DNA of 64,000 nt from assembly GCF_900149685.1 (NCBI RefSeq), contig NZ_LT702999.1, forward strand, positions 1,736,001-1,800,000, given 5' to 3'. The notes under the pieces were generated by a model that saw nothing but the letters and a program-made list of their open reading frames with translations, did not search any database and was not told the origin of the DNA. A program made the translations under genes and the position numbers. The stretch comes from Erythrobacter sp. Alg231-14. Its GTDB lineage: Bacteria; Pseudomonadota; Alphaproteobacteria; Sphingomonadales; Sphingomonadaceae. Positions 36,601 through 45,349 of this stretch are shown here, in pieces (positions within the stretch are counted from its first letter, which is position 1; each line of letters starts with the position of its first letter).

Positions 36601-36705
36601 GAGGGACCAATTGGTTTGCAAATTCAAGCCCACCCCAAGACCAGAGATGGTTCTAACCAGTGGGCTTTTGAACAAGCGCTCTTTTGAGCAGTAAGGGAAT
36701 TAACA

Positions 36706-37242
36706 ATGGCGATTTCGACGGGAGGTGGGGCCGAAACCCCGATGTCCGACATCAACACCACGCCACTTGTGGACGTGATGCTGGTTCTCCTGATCATCTT
36801 CCTCATCGCGGTTCCGGTGGCGATCCAGACGATCGAAAAGCTTGAGATTCCGGTTTTTGTATCGGTTGAATCAAAAGACAAAGTTGAAAACCTGTTGCTG
36901 ACCGTCTCCACGACGGATGAAAACGGCAACACTGCAGGTCCAATCAACACTGGCTTTCAGGGTGCATCGCGCACCGGTGAATGCCGGGTCTATTTCGGCA
37001 ATGTCACTCCGGTGACATCGCAGGAGCTTTACGATCAAGCGTTCGCACGTCTTGACGCGATCGTTCAGGCCGCTGGCGGCGTGGAAGCGATCATGCAGGA
37101 TCCCGATTTGATCCCACAGGTCCACATTCGTGCAGACGTAAATGCACCGTGGCGCTGTGTGGCTGGCACGATCTACAACGTGCAGGCTGCGGGTTATCCG
37201 ACGGTCGGCTTTATCTCGAACCCGGTTGAACCCGGAATTTAA
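36706..37242 (+). CDS. exbD: ExbD biopolymer transport protein 1 (extended)
   Basis: 178 residues. The N-terminal [20 protein letters not shown] carries the conserved membrane aspartate (Asp23) needed for proton transfer. The periplasmic part is longer than in typical ExbD (about 140 residues): an insertion of about 30 residues at 70-100 with [15 protein letters not shown], and two cysteines (GECRVY and PWRCVAG) that could form a disulfide. It follows exbB and precedes exbD2, with which it probably makes a mixed complex. Confidence 0.9.
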   Translation: MAISTGGGAETPMSDINTTPLVDVMLVLLIIFLIAVPVAIQTIEKLEIPVFVSVESKDKVENLLLTVSTTDENGNTAGPINTGFQGASRTGECRVYFGNVTPVTSQELYDQAFARLDAIVQAAGGVEAIMQDPDLIPQVHIRADVNAPWRCVAGTIYNVQAAGYPTVGFISNPVEPGI

Positions 37243-37288
37243 TCAGACCAACACCTTTAATGGTATTGGAATCTAAGGAGTAACTGAC

Positions 37289-37729
37289 ATGGGTATGTCC
37301 GGAGGCAAACTCGACGGCGAACCGATGCTGGATATGAACATGACGCCGTTGATCGACGTCTTGCTCGTGCTGCTCATCATGTTCATCATCACCATTCCGG
37401 TGGCAACGCACTCGGTCGATATCGATCTTCCGCAGGGTGATCCACCACCACAGGATATCCAAATCGACCCGGTTAAGAACAAACTCATTCTTACCCAAGG
37501 CGAAATCATCCTTTGGAATGCTGAACCGATAACACCAGGGCAGCTTCAAACACTTTTGGCAGAAACCACCGCCATGGCGGTTGAACCAGAATTGCAGTTC
37601 GAACCAGAAGCTTTGGCGAGCTATGACCTTACAGCGAAAGTGCTGCAGATCATCAAATCGTCTGGCGTCACCAAATTCGGATTTGTCGGAAACGAGAAAT
37701 ACCGGGTCTTTGGATCAGGTTCAGAATAA
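37289..37729 (+). CDS. exbD: ExbD biopolymer transport protein 2
   Basis: 146 residues. MLDMNMTPLIDVLLVLLIMF contains the membrane Asp23; the periplasmic part holds FEPEALASYDLTAKVLQIIK and FGFVGNEKYR at the end, which are shared with exbD3 and not with exbD1. This second ExbD may change the target receptor set, as proposed for exbD2 in Xanthomonas. A strong terminator follows. Confidence 0.9.
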   Translation: MGMSGGKLDGEPMLDMNMTPLIDVLLVLLIMFIITIPVATHSVDIDLPQGDPPPQDIQIDPVKNKLILTQGEIILWNAEPITPGQLQTLLAETTAMAVEPELQFEPEALASYDLTAKVLQIIKSSGVTKFGFVGNEKYRVFGSGSE

Positions 37730-37766
37730 CCAGACACGCTTCGAAGTTTAGGCTTTGAATGTTGAG

Positions 37767-37803
37767 AAAAGGGCGTTGCGGGCAACCGCGGCGCCCTTTT
37801 TCT
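37767..37803 (+). terminator. Rho-independent terminator after exbD2
   Basis: AAAAGGGCG / CGCCCTTTT with an inner GCGG/CCGC stem around a GCAA loop, followed by further T. It separates tonB-exbB-exbD1-exbD2 from exbD3. Confidence 0.85.
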
Positions 37804-37949
37804 TTGGTCTCATCAGTCCCAAGACCTGCGTTGAGATCGGTACGCGTTAGGCAACCTATTGGTTATGCTATACCATATCACCTATGATCAAGGGATGGGT
37901 CAGTATGCGGCCCCAAACTTGGTCCCGTAGAATGAGAGAGGATAGGCAA

Positions 37950-38390
37950 ATGCCAAGAACCGTAACCCGCCCTAACAAATACGGCCCCCAACACTCCGGC
38001 CCTCAACCGGGAATGAACGTCACCCCCTTTATCGACGTGCTGCTTGTCCTTCTTGTCATGATGATCTTGGCAATTCCCATTCAAACTCACCAAACAACGG
38101 TGGATCTGCCGGACGGCACCCAAAGGTCAATCCACCCTGTGCTGGCCGAAAACACCGTGTTCATCGACGCTTCCGATCAGATTTTCTGGAACGGATCATC
38201 GGTAACAAACGATCAATTGCGCGCCCAAATCACCGCTGCCAGCGCCATGGAAGAGGAACCATTGCTGCGCTTTGAGCCCGCCGGATTGGCCAGTTACAAC
38301 GCGTCGGCACAGGCCATCACGCTGATCAAAGAATCGGGGGCAACACGCTTCGCCTTTGTAGGTAATGAGCGATATCGCGCACTGGATTGA
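37950..38390 (+). CDS. exbD: ExbD biopolymer transport protein 3
   Basis: 146 residues from MPRTVTRP (AGAGG region upstream). PGMNVTPFIDVLLVLLVMMI holds the membrane Asp29; LRFEPAGLASYNASAQAITL and FAFVGNERYRALD match exbD2 closely, so it is a recent paralogue of it. It lies beyond the exbD2 terminator and likely has its own promoter in the 220-nt gap, where an AT-rich TATACCATATC stands. Its partner ExbB is presumably the shared one. Confidence 0.85.
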   Translation: MPRTVTRPNKYGPQHSGPQPGMNVTPFIDVLLVLLVMMILAIPIQTHQTTVDLPDGTQRSIHPVLAENTVFIDASDQIFWNGSSVTNDQLRAQITAASAMEEEPLLRFEPAGLASYNASAQAITLIKESGATRFAFVGNERYRALD

Positions 38391-38419
38391 TGGCGATCTA
38401 GGCCGACGGAGGGGCGAGC

Positions 38420-39031
38420 ATGCCGCAACCTATACGCAAACACGTAAAAGGCTTGCGCCGTGCCAGCCCCTCCATCGTGCCCAAATTTGAGATCGGCGCG
38501 CCGATCTCGCGGATTGATACGCGGCCGATGGTGTTTGTTTTCGCAATGATCTTGCTGTTTGCCGTCATTTGGAACGCTGCGCAGGAACGTACACATGCCC
38601 TCTTAGTCGACCTCCCACGCTGGCACGCCCCGCCCAATTTTGGCCAGGCGTATATGGGCCCTGCGTATATGGTTGTCAGCATTGGCCCAAAGGGTGGGCT
38701 GGCACTCGACGACGTGCCTGTAACGCTCGACGGTCTTAGCCAGGCAATACTCGCTAAGGGCTTTGATTGGCCTATCGTTATGCTGGAAGCTAAACCGAAT
38801 ACCGCTTATGGTCGAGTGGCATTGGCACTTGGCAAAATTCGCGAGGCTGGCGTGGCACAAGCTGACATTTGCTTTGACCCCTCACAGCTAGAGGAGCACC
38901 GCTCCTTCAAAAAGACAAGTTTTCAATCGGCATCCGCGATCATTGAAGAAGAAGGTCAATTGCCGAGGGAATTTGTTCCATTTTTGCCTAGCGGGTGCGA
39001 CCATGTCTATGACTCACGGCTTGTATATTAG
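38420..39031 (+). CDS. Diverged ExbD-like protein
   Basis: 203 residues. One membrane helix (about 35-52) preceded by PISRIDTRPMVFVFAMILL, where IDTRP aligns with the IDV of ExbD but is followed by Arg-Pro. The periplasmic part follows ExbD logic: VSIGPKGGLALDDVPVTLDG and YGRVALALGKIREAGVAQAD. Later residues (about 155-203) have no match. It keeps the possible membrane Asp33 but the changed surroundings make normal proton coupling doubtful. It lies 30 nt after exbD3 and overlaps the convergent helicase gene by 4 nt. I treat it as an ExbD paralogue with moderate confidence. Confidence 0.65.
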   Translation: MPQPIRKHVKGLRRASPSIVPKFEIGAPISRIDTRPMVFVFAMILLFAVIWNAAQERTHALLVDLPRWHAPPNFGQAYMGPAYMVVSIGPKGGLALDDVPVTLDGLSQAILAKGFDWPIVMLEAKPNTAYGRVALALGKIREAGVAQADICFDPSQLEEHRSFKKTSFQSASAIIEEEGQLPREFVPFLPSGCDHVYDSRLVY

Positions 39032-41517
39032 TCCCCTTCGCGTCCTTCACCCGGCTCAATCCGCATAGCATCGCCGATCAGGCCTTCCGCCTCCAACAAC
39101 AGCTCATCATCCACCGCGCCTTGCGGCACGGCCTCGCGGCCGATCATTGTCATCACCGGCACGGCCAGCGGGGACACGCGGTCAAGCTCCACATGGACCA
39201 ATTCATGCTGGGATCGCTCCAGCAAATCCGCAAGTCGCCCCACATCCGTCATCCGTGCGCGGGCATCGGCCCATGCGGCTTCCAACAGGACATGATCGGG
39301 CTCATATTTCTTGAGCACATCGTAGATCAAATCGGTTGAGAAGGTGACTTGTTTGCCAGTTTTGCGCTTTCCGGGGTGCTGGCGTTCAACCAACCCGCTG
39401 ATCACGGCGACTTCGCGGAACGCGCGGCGCAACAAGTGACTTTCGGTCACCCACTCAGCAAATTCATCGGTGAGAATATCGGGCGAAAGCAACGGCTTTG
39501 GATCGTCGACCGGCTTTAACCCCCACACCGCCAAGCAATAATCATTCGCCACAAATCCGCCGGGCATCAAACCGCGATCCTCCATCCGACGCGTGATCAA
39601 CATGCCCAGAGACTGGTTCGCGTTCCACCCTTCGAACGTATAATAGGCCGTGTAATGCTTGCCCCCCCGCGGGAAACTTTCGACCAGCAGTTCGCCCGGT
39701 TTGGGCATGCGGCTGCGATAATCCTGAACCTCCAACCATTCGCGCACGTCATCGGGGAACCGGCCCCAGCCTGCACGGTCATCCAACATCGTCTGAACCC
39801 GCGTTGCCAAATGCGCCGTGATCGGAAGTCGAAGCCCGCCATAAGAAGGGATGGTCGCCGATTTCTTGGCCGCACGGACAATCACGTCCATGTCTTTAAG
39901 GCTTTCCACCTCTAGGCTCATGCCCGCAAAAAAGAACGTATCACCGGTCGACAATTGAGCCGCGAACCGTTCCTCAACCTTGCCCAATTTGCGGCCATTC
40001 TTGAAACGCACCATCAACATTTCGGAATCGACAATGATCCCGGCGTTCATTCGGTGCCGTTGTGCCTGTGATGGGTGGGCAAGCCGCCAAACTCCCGTCT
40101 TATCACGAACAATCCGTTTGAACTTGTCGTAGGCGCGCAGGGCGTATCCGCCGTTCTCGACAAAGCTAAGCACGCGTCCCAATACCGTCTCATCCACCCA
40201 TGCGTAAGCCAGCGAAGATTGCAGTTCGCGCAGCAGATCACCCTCATCAAAGGGACCCGCACACGCGCACGCCATCACGTGCTGTGCCAACACATCAAGG
40301 CCGCCGGCGCGAAAATCCTCCCCGTCGCGCTGACCCTCATCGACGGCATCTTTGGCGGCCATCGCTTCGAGAAATTCAAATCGATTGCCCGGCACCAAAA
40401 GCGCCCGCGATGCCGTGTCGAGACGGTGGCCTGCGCGGCCAATTCTTTGCAGTAGGCGAGACGATCCTTTGGGCGCACCCATTTGCACGACCAAGTCTAT
40501 ATCACCCCAATCCACTCCCAAATCGAGGCTGGCGGTGCAGACCAATCCGCGCAATTCCCCCGCCGCCATCGCGTCTTCGACCTTGCGCCGCGCTTCCTTG
40601 GAGAGGCTGCCGTGATGGACCCCGATGGGCAGGTGATCTTCGTTCACATCCCAAAGGCATTGAAAGATAAACTCGGCCAAGAACCGCGTGTTGGTAAAGA
40701 TCAACGTGGTTCGGCTTTCTTTGATCGCTTCGTATAGCTGATCGACGGCCCATCGCCCGGCATGTCCTCCCCACGGCACGCGCTCTTCGATGGGCAATAA
40801 GATTTGCAAATCGGCCGGTGCGCCTTCTTCACCGAGAACCAAATCCGCCGCTTTTATTTCGCCGGTTCCATCTGCGCTTTGCGGGTTGAGCCATTCCTGA
40901 AACGCCAGCGGATTGGCCAATGTTGCGGACAACGCGACCCTTTGCATATCGGGCGCCAAGGATTGAAGCCGGGCGAGCGACAACGCCAAAAGATCCCCAC
41001 GTTTGCCGGTGGCAAAGGCATGCACTTCATCAATGACAATCCGTTTCAACGTGCGAAACAGATCGAGACTTTCGGGATAGGACAGCAGCAGCGAGAGAGA
41101 CTCAGGCGTGGTCAGCAACACATGCGGTGGCTTCTCACGTTGGCGTTTCTTGCGATCAGAGGACGTGTCGCCGCTGCGCGTTTCGACCCGTATGGGGAGG
41201 CCGATTTCCTCAATCGGCGTGATCAAATTGCGCTTCACATCATGTGCGAGCGCTTTCAACGGCGACACGTATAGTGTGTGAAGACCATCTTCGGGGACAT
41301 TCCCATTGCTGGCTGCGAATTCGCACAAGGTCGGCAAGAAACCGGCTAGCGTTTTGCCCGCTCCAGTATCCGCAACTAGCAAAGCGTTCTTGCCCACGCG
41401 CGCCTTAGCTAGCATGTCCGATTGATGACGGCGGATCCGCCATCCGCGCGCGTCAAACCACCCTTGAATTTCGGGCGGTACAGATGGGGAGCTGTGCGAA
41501 GCGGGCGCGGCCTTCAT
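39028..41517 (-). CDS. Ligase-associated type DEXH-box helicase (Lhr-like)
   Basis: 829 residues. Walker A ADTGAGKT (about 49-56), a DEVH box, VCTASLDLGVDWGDIDLV and QRIGRAGHR are the helicase motifs of the Lhr core; the C-terminal half (about 430-829) is the winged-helix/Lhr-extension part. Size and layout fit the family found with an ATP-dependent DNA ligase and an exonuclease in DNA-damage clusters, but neither partner is present here. Start MKAAPASHS at 41517, four nucleotides after the DUF2059 stop. The stop overlaps the convergent ExbD-like gene. Confidence 0.88.
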   Translation of the reverse strand: MKAAPASHSSPSVPPEIQGWFDARGWRIRRHQSDMLAKARVGKNALLVADTGAGKTLAGFLPTLCEFAASNGNVPEDGLHTLYVSPLKALAHDVKRNLITPIEEIGLPIRVETRSGDTSSDRKKRQREKPPHVLLTTPESLSLLLSYPESLDLFRTLKRIVIDEVHAFATGKRGDLLALSLARLQSLAPDMQRVALSATLANPLAFQEWLNPQSADGTGEIKAADLVLGEEGAPADLQILLPIEERVPWGGHAGRWAVDQLYEAIKESRTTLIFTNTRFLAEFIFQCLWDVNEDHLPIGVHHGSLSKEARRKVEDAMAAGELRGLVCTASLDLGVDWGDIDLVVQMGAPKGSSRLLQRIGRAGHRLDTASRALLVPGNRFEFLEAMAAKDAVDEGQRDGEDFRAGGLDVLAQHVMACACAGPFDEGDLLRELQSSLAYAWVDETVLGRVLSFVENGGYALRAYDKFKRIVRDKTGVWRLAHPSQAQRHRMNAGIIVDSEMLMVRFKNGRKLGKVEERFAAQLSTGDTFFFAGMSLEVESLKDMDVIVRAAKKSATIPSYGGLRLPITAHLATRVQTMLDDRAGWGRFPDDVREWLEVQDYRSRMPKPGELLVESFPRGGKHYTAYYTFEGWNANQSLGMLITRRMEDRGLMPGGFVANDYCLAVWGLKPVDDPKPLLSPDILTDEFAEWVTESHLLRRAFREVAVISGLVERQHPGKRKTGKQVTFSTDLIYDVLKKYEPDHVLLEAAWADARARMTDVGRLADLLERSQHELVHVELDRVSPLAVPVMTMIGREAVPQGAVDDELLLEAEGLIGDAMRIEPGEGREGD

Positions 41518-41521
41518 CCGG

Positions 41522-42349
41522 TTAGGACGGACCCTCGCCGTTCGATTCAGGCTCACTTTGTGCGAGCTCACCCTTGGTCACGCCCAACAGATCGGCCAAT
41601 TGTGACTGTTCTGCGCCCGACAGATCGGAAAAACTTCGCCCGGCGGGAAAGTCACTTTCGATGCTGGCGGTCGCCGACATAATCGCGGGAAGCCGCTCCA
41701 TCATTGCAGGCATCATCTCATTCATGGATGACATAACTTGCGGATCGGCAAAGACCAAAAAGCTCTCGGCGGCGTATTTCTTGCCGACATCTGTTTCGAA
41801 ATAGGCGCTCAAATCCATCAATTCTTCATTGGTGAAACGCACCGCATAGGCCCGCGCAAGACCGGCGCGATAGGCTGGCTCAATTTCCAGCATGATTTCG
41901 CCAATCTGCGTAAGCATCAACCGGCTCATCGCGCTGTTTCGCTCTTCCGCCGCTGGGTCAAGCAGAGCGACCGCTTTGGCCAAACGCTCTGCATCAAGAT
42001 TCGACAAATCAAGCGGGCTGAGGCCCGTCAATTGGGACAATGCAATCGTTGAATTGCCGCCCAGATCACCCATCATTGCATCGATCATCGGCGCCATGCT
42101 TTCATCCATCATGCGAGCATAAGTCCCTTTCGGGAATAGCTTGGATACAACCAACATCGCAGCCGGCAGGCGCTCTTCTTGTTCAGCGCTAAGAGGATCG
42201 GCGGTGCCGAACATGTCGCCGAACAAATTGCCCAATTCACGGGCTTGTTCCGCGGTCAATTCTTCGCCCGAATTCTCTTGCGCCGCCGCTGGGGCCGCAG
42301 CCCACAGCAATGCGCAACCGCCAATGCCTGCCAAGATTGTGCGTTTCAT
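41522..42349 (-). CDS. Secreted DUF2059-domain protein
   Basis: 275 residues, signal peptide (MKRTILAGIGGCALLWAAAP, cut near AAAQ). The segment YAVRFTNEELMDLSAYFETD at about 165-185, followed by VGKKYAAES, is the DUF2059 pattern. The first half is acidic and helical; the end is rich in Ser and Glu. Function unknown, periplasmic. Four nucleotides separate it from the helicase start, so the two are probably translated from one transcript, though no functional link is known. Confidence 0.82.
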   Translation of the reverse strand: MKRTILAGIGGCALLWAAAPAAAQENSGEELTAEQARELGNLFGDMFGTADPLSAEQEERLPAAMLVVSKLFPKGTYARMMDESMAPMIDAMMGDLGGNSTIALSQLTGLSPLDLSNLDAERLAKAVALLDPAAEERNSAMSRLMLTQIGEIMLEIEPAYRAGLARAYAVRFTNEELMDLSAYFETDVGKKYAAESFLVFADPQVMSSMNEMMPAMMERLPAIMSATASIESDFPAGRSFSDLSGAEQSQLADLLGVTKGELAQSEPESNGEGPS

Positions 42350-42403
42350 TGCAGTGTCCTTCTATCGAGCCAGTTTTTGTTAGCCGTGATCGGCTCTGGT
42401 GAC

Positions 42404-43834
42404 TTAGTGCCCGACACTTTCACCGCGTTCCAGTCCAGAAAGCGCAAGTTGTTCATCAATCTGCGCAATCAACCGTTCGAGCCCAGCATCTGTGTCGCTT
42501 TCAGCGCGCGCCACCAACACATCTTGCGTGTTGGACGCGCGCAGCAACCACCAACCGTCCTTGGTGTTAACCCGCACCCCGTCGGTCGCGTTGACCTCTT
42601 CAACCTGTGGTCCCGGATTTGTGGTCAAACGCTGTGTGATCTCGTCCATAGCCGGGAATTTACGGGCTTCATCAACCTGAAAACGCATTTCGGGCGTGTT
42701 GAGCATTTCAGGAATCGCACCGCGCAATTCGGTAACTGACTTACCCAAACGCGCAGACGCCGCGATCAAACGCAGACCGGCATACAATGCATCGTCAAAA
42801 CCGTAATATGTATCGGCAAAAAAGACGTGGCCGCTCATTTCACCGGCCAATGGGGAGCCTGTTTCCTTCATTTTGGATTTAATCAGGGAATGGCCGGTCT
42901 TCCACATCAACGGCTCTCCGCCATGCGCGGCCACATGATCAAATAGAGCGCGACTGGCCTTTACGTCGGCGATGACAGTGGCGCCTTTGTGGGTTTTGAG
43001 GACATCTTCGGCGTAGATCATCAGCAATTGATCGCCCCAAATGACTCGGCCCGCGCCATCGATCGCACCGATCCGGTCGCCATCACCATCAAAAGCCACT
43101 CCAAAATCGAGGTTCTTCTCCGCGACGAGCGCGCGCAAGTCGGCCAAATTGGCCTCAACCGTTGGATCAGGATGGTGGTTTGGAAAATGTCCGTCGACTT
43201 CAGTAAAAAGCAAATGATGCTCGCCCGGCAACTTCGCCGCCAAAGCCTCGAGAGCGGGACCAGCGGCGCCATTGCCAGCGTCCCATCCGACCCGCAGCCC
43301 GTTGAGCGCGTCAGCGGGAATATCGACCAAGCCTTCGAGCATGCGCTCGACATACTCGCCAAGGATGTCGAGCGACGACGTGCCCCCGGCACCGTCGGCC
43401 CAGTCCCCCGCTGCTGCCAATTTCCCGAGCTCCTGGATGTCCGCCCCAAAAAACGGTCGCCCTTGAAATACCATTTTGAAGCCATTGTAATTGGGGGGAT
43501 TGTGGCTGCCAGTTATCTGAATGCCGCCCTGTACATTTTCGCGTGACGCCTCTGCATAATAGAGCATCGGCGTTGCGCTCATCCCGATCCGCAAGACATT
43601 GCACCCGCTCGCGGTCAGCCCTTCGACCAAAGCGTGTTCGAGCATGGGCGAGCTAACCCGTCCATCATAGCCAACCGCGACGGTTGGTGACGGATTGCTG
43701 TCACCTTCTGCCAAGCGAAGCATCGATCCAAATGTACGGCCAATCGCGCGGGCATCATCCGGCCCCAGTGTCTCACCGATAATTCCGCGGATGTCATATT
43801 CGCGCAAAACGGTTGAATCGAAATTATGGGCCAT
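42404..43834 (-). CDS. Phosphomannomutase/phosphoglucomutase
   Basis: 476 residues of the alpha-D-phosphohexomutase family. The catalytic serine is in TGSHNPPNYNG (Ser110); the metal loop is DGDGDR (249-254); GEMSGHVFF binds the sugar; the C-terminal phosphate loop lies in LLRASNTQ. It interconverts 1- and 6-phosphates of mannose and/or glucose for surface polysaccharide precursors; a bifunctional AlgC/ManB-like role is likely. ATG at 43834 has AGGA 9 nt upstream; a TTG five codons earlier is rejected. Confidence 0.92.
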   Translation of the reverse strand: MAHNFDSTVLREYDIRGIIGETLGPDDARAIGRTFGSMLRLAEGDSNPSPTVAVGYDGRVSSPMLEHALVEGLTASGCNVLRIGMSATPMLYYAEASRENVQGGIQITGSHNPPNYNGFKMVFQGRPFFGADIQELGKLAAAGDWADGAGGTSSLDILGEYVERMLEGLVDIPADALNGLRVGWDAGNGAAGPALEALAAKLPGEHHLLFTEVDGHFPNHHPDPTVEANLADLRALVAEKNLDFGVAFDGDGDRIGAIDGAGRVIWGDQLLMIYAEDVLKTHKGATVIADVKASRALFDHVAAHGGEPLMWKTGHSLIKSKMKETGSPLAGEMSGHVFFADTYYGFDDALYAGLRLIAASARLGKSVTELRGAIPEMLNTPEMRFQVDEARKFPAMDEITQRLTTNPGPQVEEVNATDGVRVNTKDGWWLLRASNTQDVLVARAESDTDAGLERLIAQIDEQLALSGLERGESVGH

Positions 43835-43954
43835 GCCGGTGTTCCTCAAATCTCTTAAATCAATAACTGGGTCGTTTTATTCGTCATCGCCGTAAACAAT
43901 CGGCGTGAAAGAATTGTTTCGCATGATCCACGGCACCTCGCGGACCGGACGCGG

Positions 43955-44287
43955 TCAATCCTTGTCGTCGGAGGCGCTGGGTTCGCACCCGGCAACCGCA
44001 GGAGGCTCACCCAAATCGGCCAACAACAAATCGCGCGCTTCATTGGCGGCGTGCACTTTTTCGTTTGTGCCGCCTCTATCCGGATGAACACGCGTAATCA
44101 AAAGCCTATGGGCCGCCAAAATCTCCGCCCGATCCGCCTTGACCGAAACACCCAACAAAGAACGCGCAGCTCTTAACTTTCCCGTGTTGCTGTTTGGCCC
44201 GGCGGCCAAAACCCATGGCCACACCCCTGTCGCCCAACGGAACATCACAGTTAAAGCCAACAAGATGATGGTAATTTTGATGATCAT
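43955..44287 (-). CDS. Membrane-anchored J-domain protein
   Basis: 110 residues. One N-terminal membrane helix (about 3-25) and a J-domain with AHRLLITRVHPDRGG (HPD at 68-70) and NEARDLLL. This layout is like the mitochondrial Pam18/Tim14 type and the DnaJ-like membrane proteins of alphaproteobacteria. It would stimulate DnaK at the membrane. Its ATG overlaps the mipZ stop by 4 nt, so it is coupled to the division regulator; the link is unexplained. The helix is very short of residues before the J-domain. Confidence 0.85.
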   Translation of the reverse strand: MIIKITIILLALTVMFRWATGVWPWVLAAGPNSNTGKLRAARSLLGVSVKADRAEILAAHRLLITRVHPDRGGTNEKVHAANEARDLLLADLGEPPAVAGCEPSASDDKD

Positions 44288-45174
44288 TGTGAGATTTTCC
44301 TCACGCCTTTTGTCTTCCCATTTCTAACGGGCGAAACAGGCTTTTCAAATTCCGGCAACTTTAACGCCTGCAACAAGGTGCGCAATTCTTGACGCGCGAC
44401 CAGATGGCTGGTGCCCAAATCGCCCAATTGCCCTTTGTCCAACAAAGTCAGGCCCGAAGGGAACAACTCACGATAGATCACCCGTTCGGACAATCCATGG
44501 GTCACACGAAAACCAACGCGCTTCGACATTTCAGTAAGAGCCTTTTCGATCCGCGCCATATTGCGCGCTTCGGTATAACCAGTGCGGTTGCGGACCACGA
44601 TCCAGTCCATTTCCGGCCGCGCGTTTTCAATTGTCGCCCGGCTTCGCTTCATGCGCGCTTCCCAAATCAATTCTGCAAAGAACGACAGTTTTTGCACCTT
44701 GAAGCTTTCTGGGTCCACTTGGCCAATAAGGTCAAAATCGACAAAGCTATCGTTCATCGGCGTGACCAATGTGTCCGCCTGCTCCACGGCACAGCGGGCG
44801 AAGGGATCATCGCGGCCCGGATTGTCGATAATCAGAAAATCACAATCCCTTTCCAACCGGTCCATTGCGATCAACAATGCCTGCTCACTGCGACCTTTGA
44901 ATACTTCGCATGCCGGTGTCGGCAATTCCGCTTCGCGCCGCTGCATCGTGCGAAACCGATTTTCCATATAACGGTGCGTGGTCCGTTGGCGCGGATCCAA
45001 ATCCAAGACGGTGACGCGCGCGCCCATATATGACAACGCCACAGCGATATGGACAGCGGTGGTCGATTTGCCCGTGCCGCCCTTTTCATTCGCAAAAACA
45101 ATCCGATACGCAGATTTTGAAGCGCTTGATTGGGCAGGCTTGGAGGCAGGCTGGGAGGCAGGCTTGGGTTTCAT
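44284..45174 (-). CDS. mipZ: Division-plane ATPase MipZ
   Basis: 296 residues of the ParA/MinD superfamily. Deviant Walker A KGGTGKST (31-38), DLDPRQRTTHRYMENR (about 78-93) and IIDNPGRDDPF (about 134-144) match MipZ, the ATPase that forms a gradient from the ParB-bound poles and blocks FtsZ there. An Ala/Ser/Lys-rich start of 21 residues precedes the ATPase. It is divergent from panC. The last 4 nt overlap the J-domain gene. Confidence 0.92.
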   Translation of the reverse strand: MKPKPASQPASKPAQSSASKSAYRIVFANEKGGTGKSTTAVHIAVALSYMGARVTVLDLDPRQRTTHRYMENRFRTMQRREAELPTPACEVFKGRSEQALLIAMDRLERDCDFLIIDNPGRDDPFARCAVEQADTLVTPMNDSFVDFDLIGQVDPESFKVQKLSFFAELIWEARMKRSRATIENARPEMDWIVVRNRTGYTEARNMARIEKALTEMSKRVGFRVTHGLSERVIYRELFPSGLTLLDKGQLGDLGTSHLVARQELRTLLQALKLPEFEKPVSPVRNGKTKGVRKISQ

Positions 45175-45349
45175 CCCGGTCTTAATTCCTTCTGCGGAAG
45201 AACAATGTGGAACCGCCGAAACGGATTAAGGCGTGCACTTTGAGTGTTGCATTGATTTTGGGCGGCCTTCAGTGGCTTTCAGCGGAACAGCCAAGCGGCT
45301 ATCACAAGACCATCAACCATTGCACCATGATATCCAAGGGGGAAAGCCC

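Noticed and set aside
35776-36675. A 299-codon minus-strand frame over exbB
   Set aside because: Antisense shadow of exbB with no family pattern.
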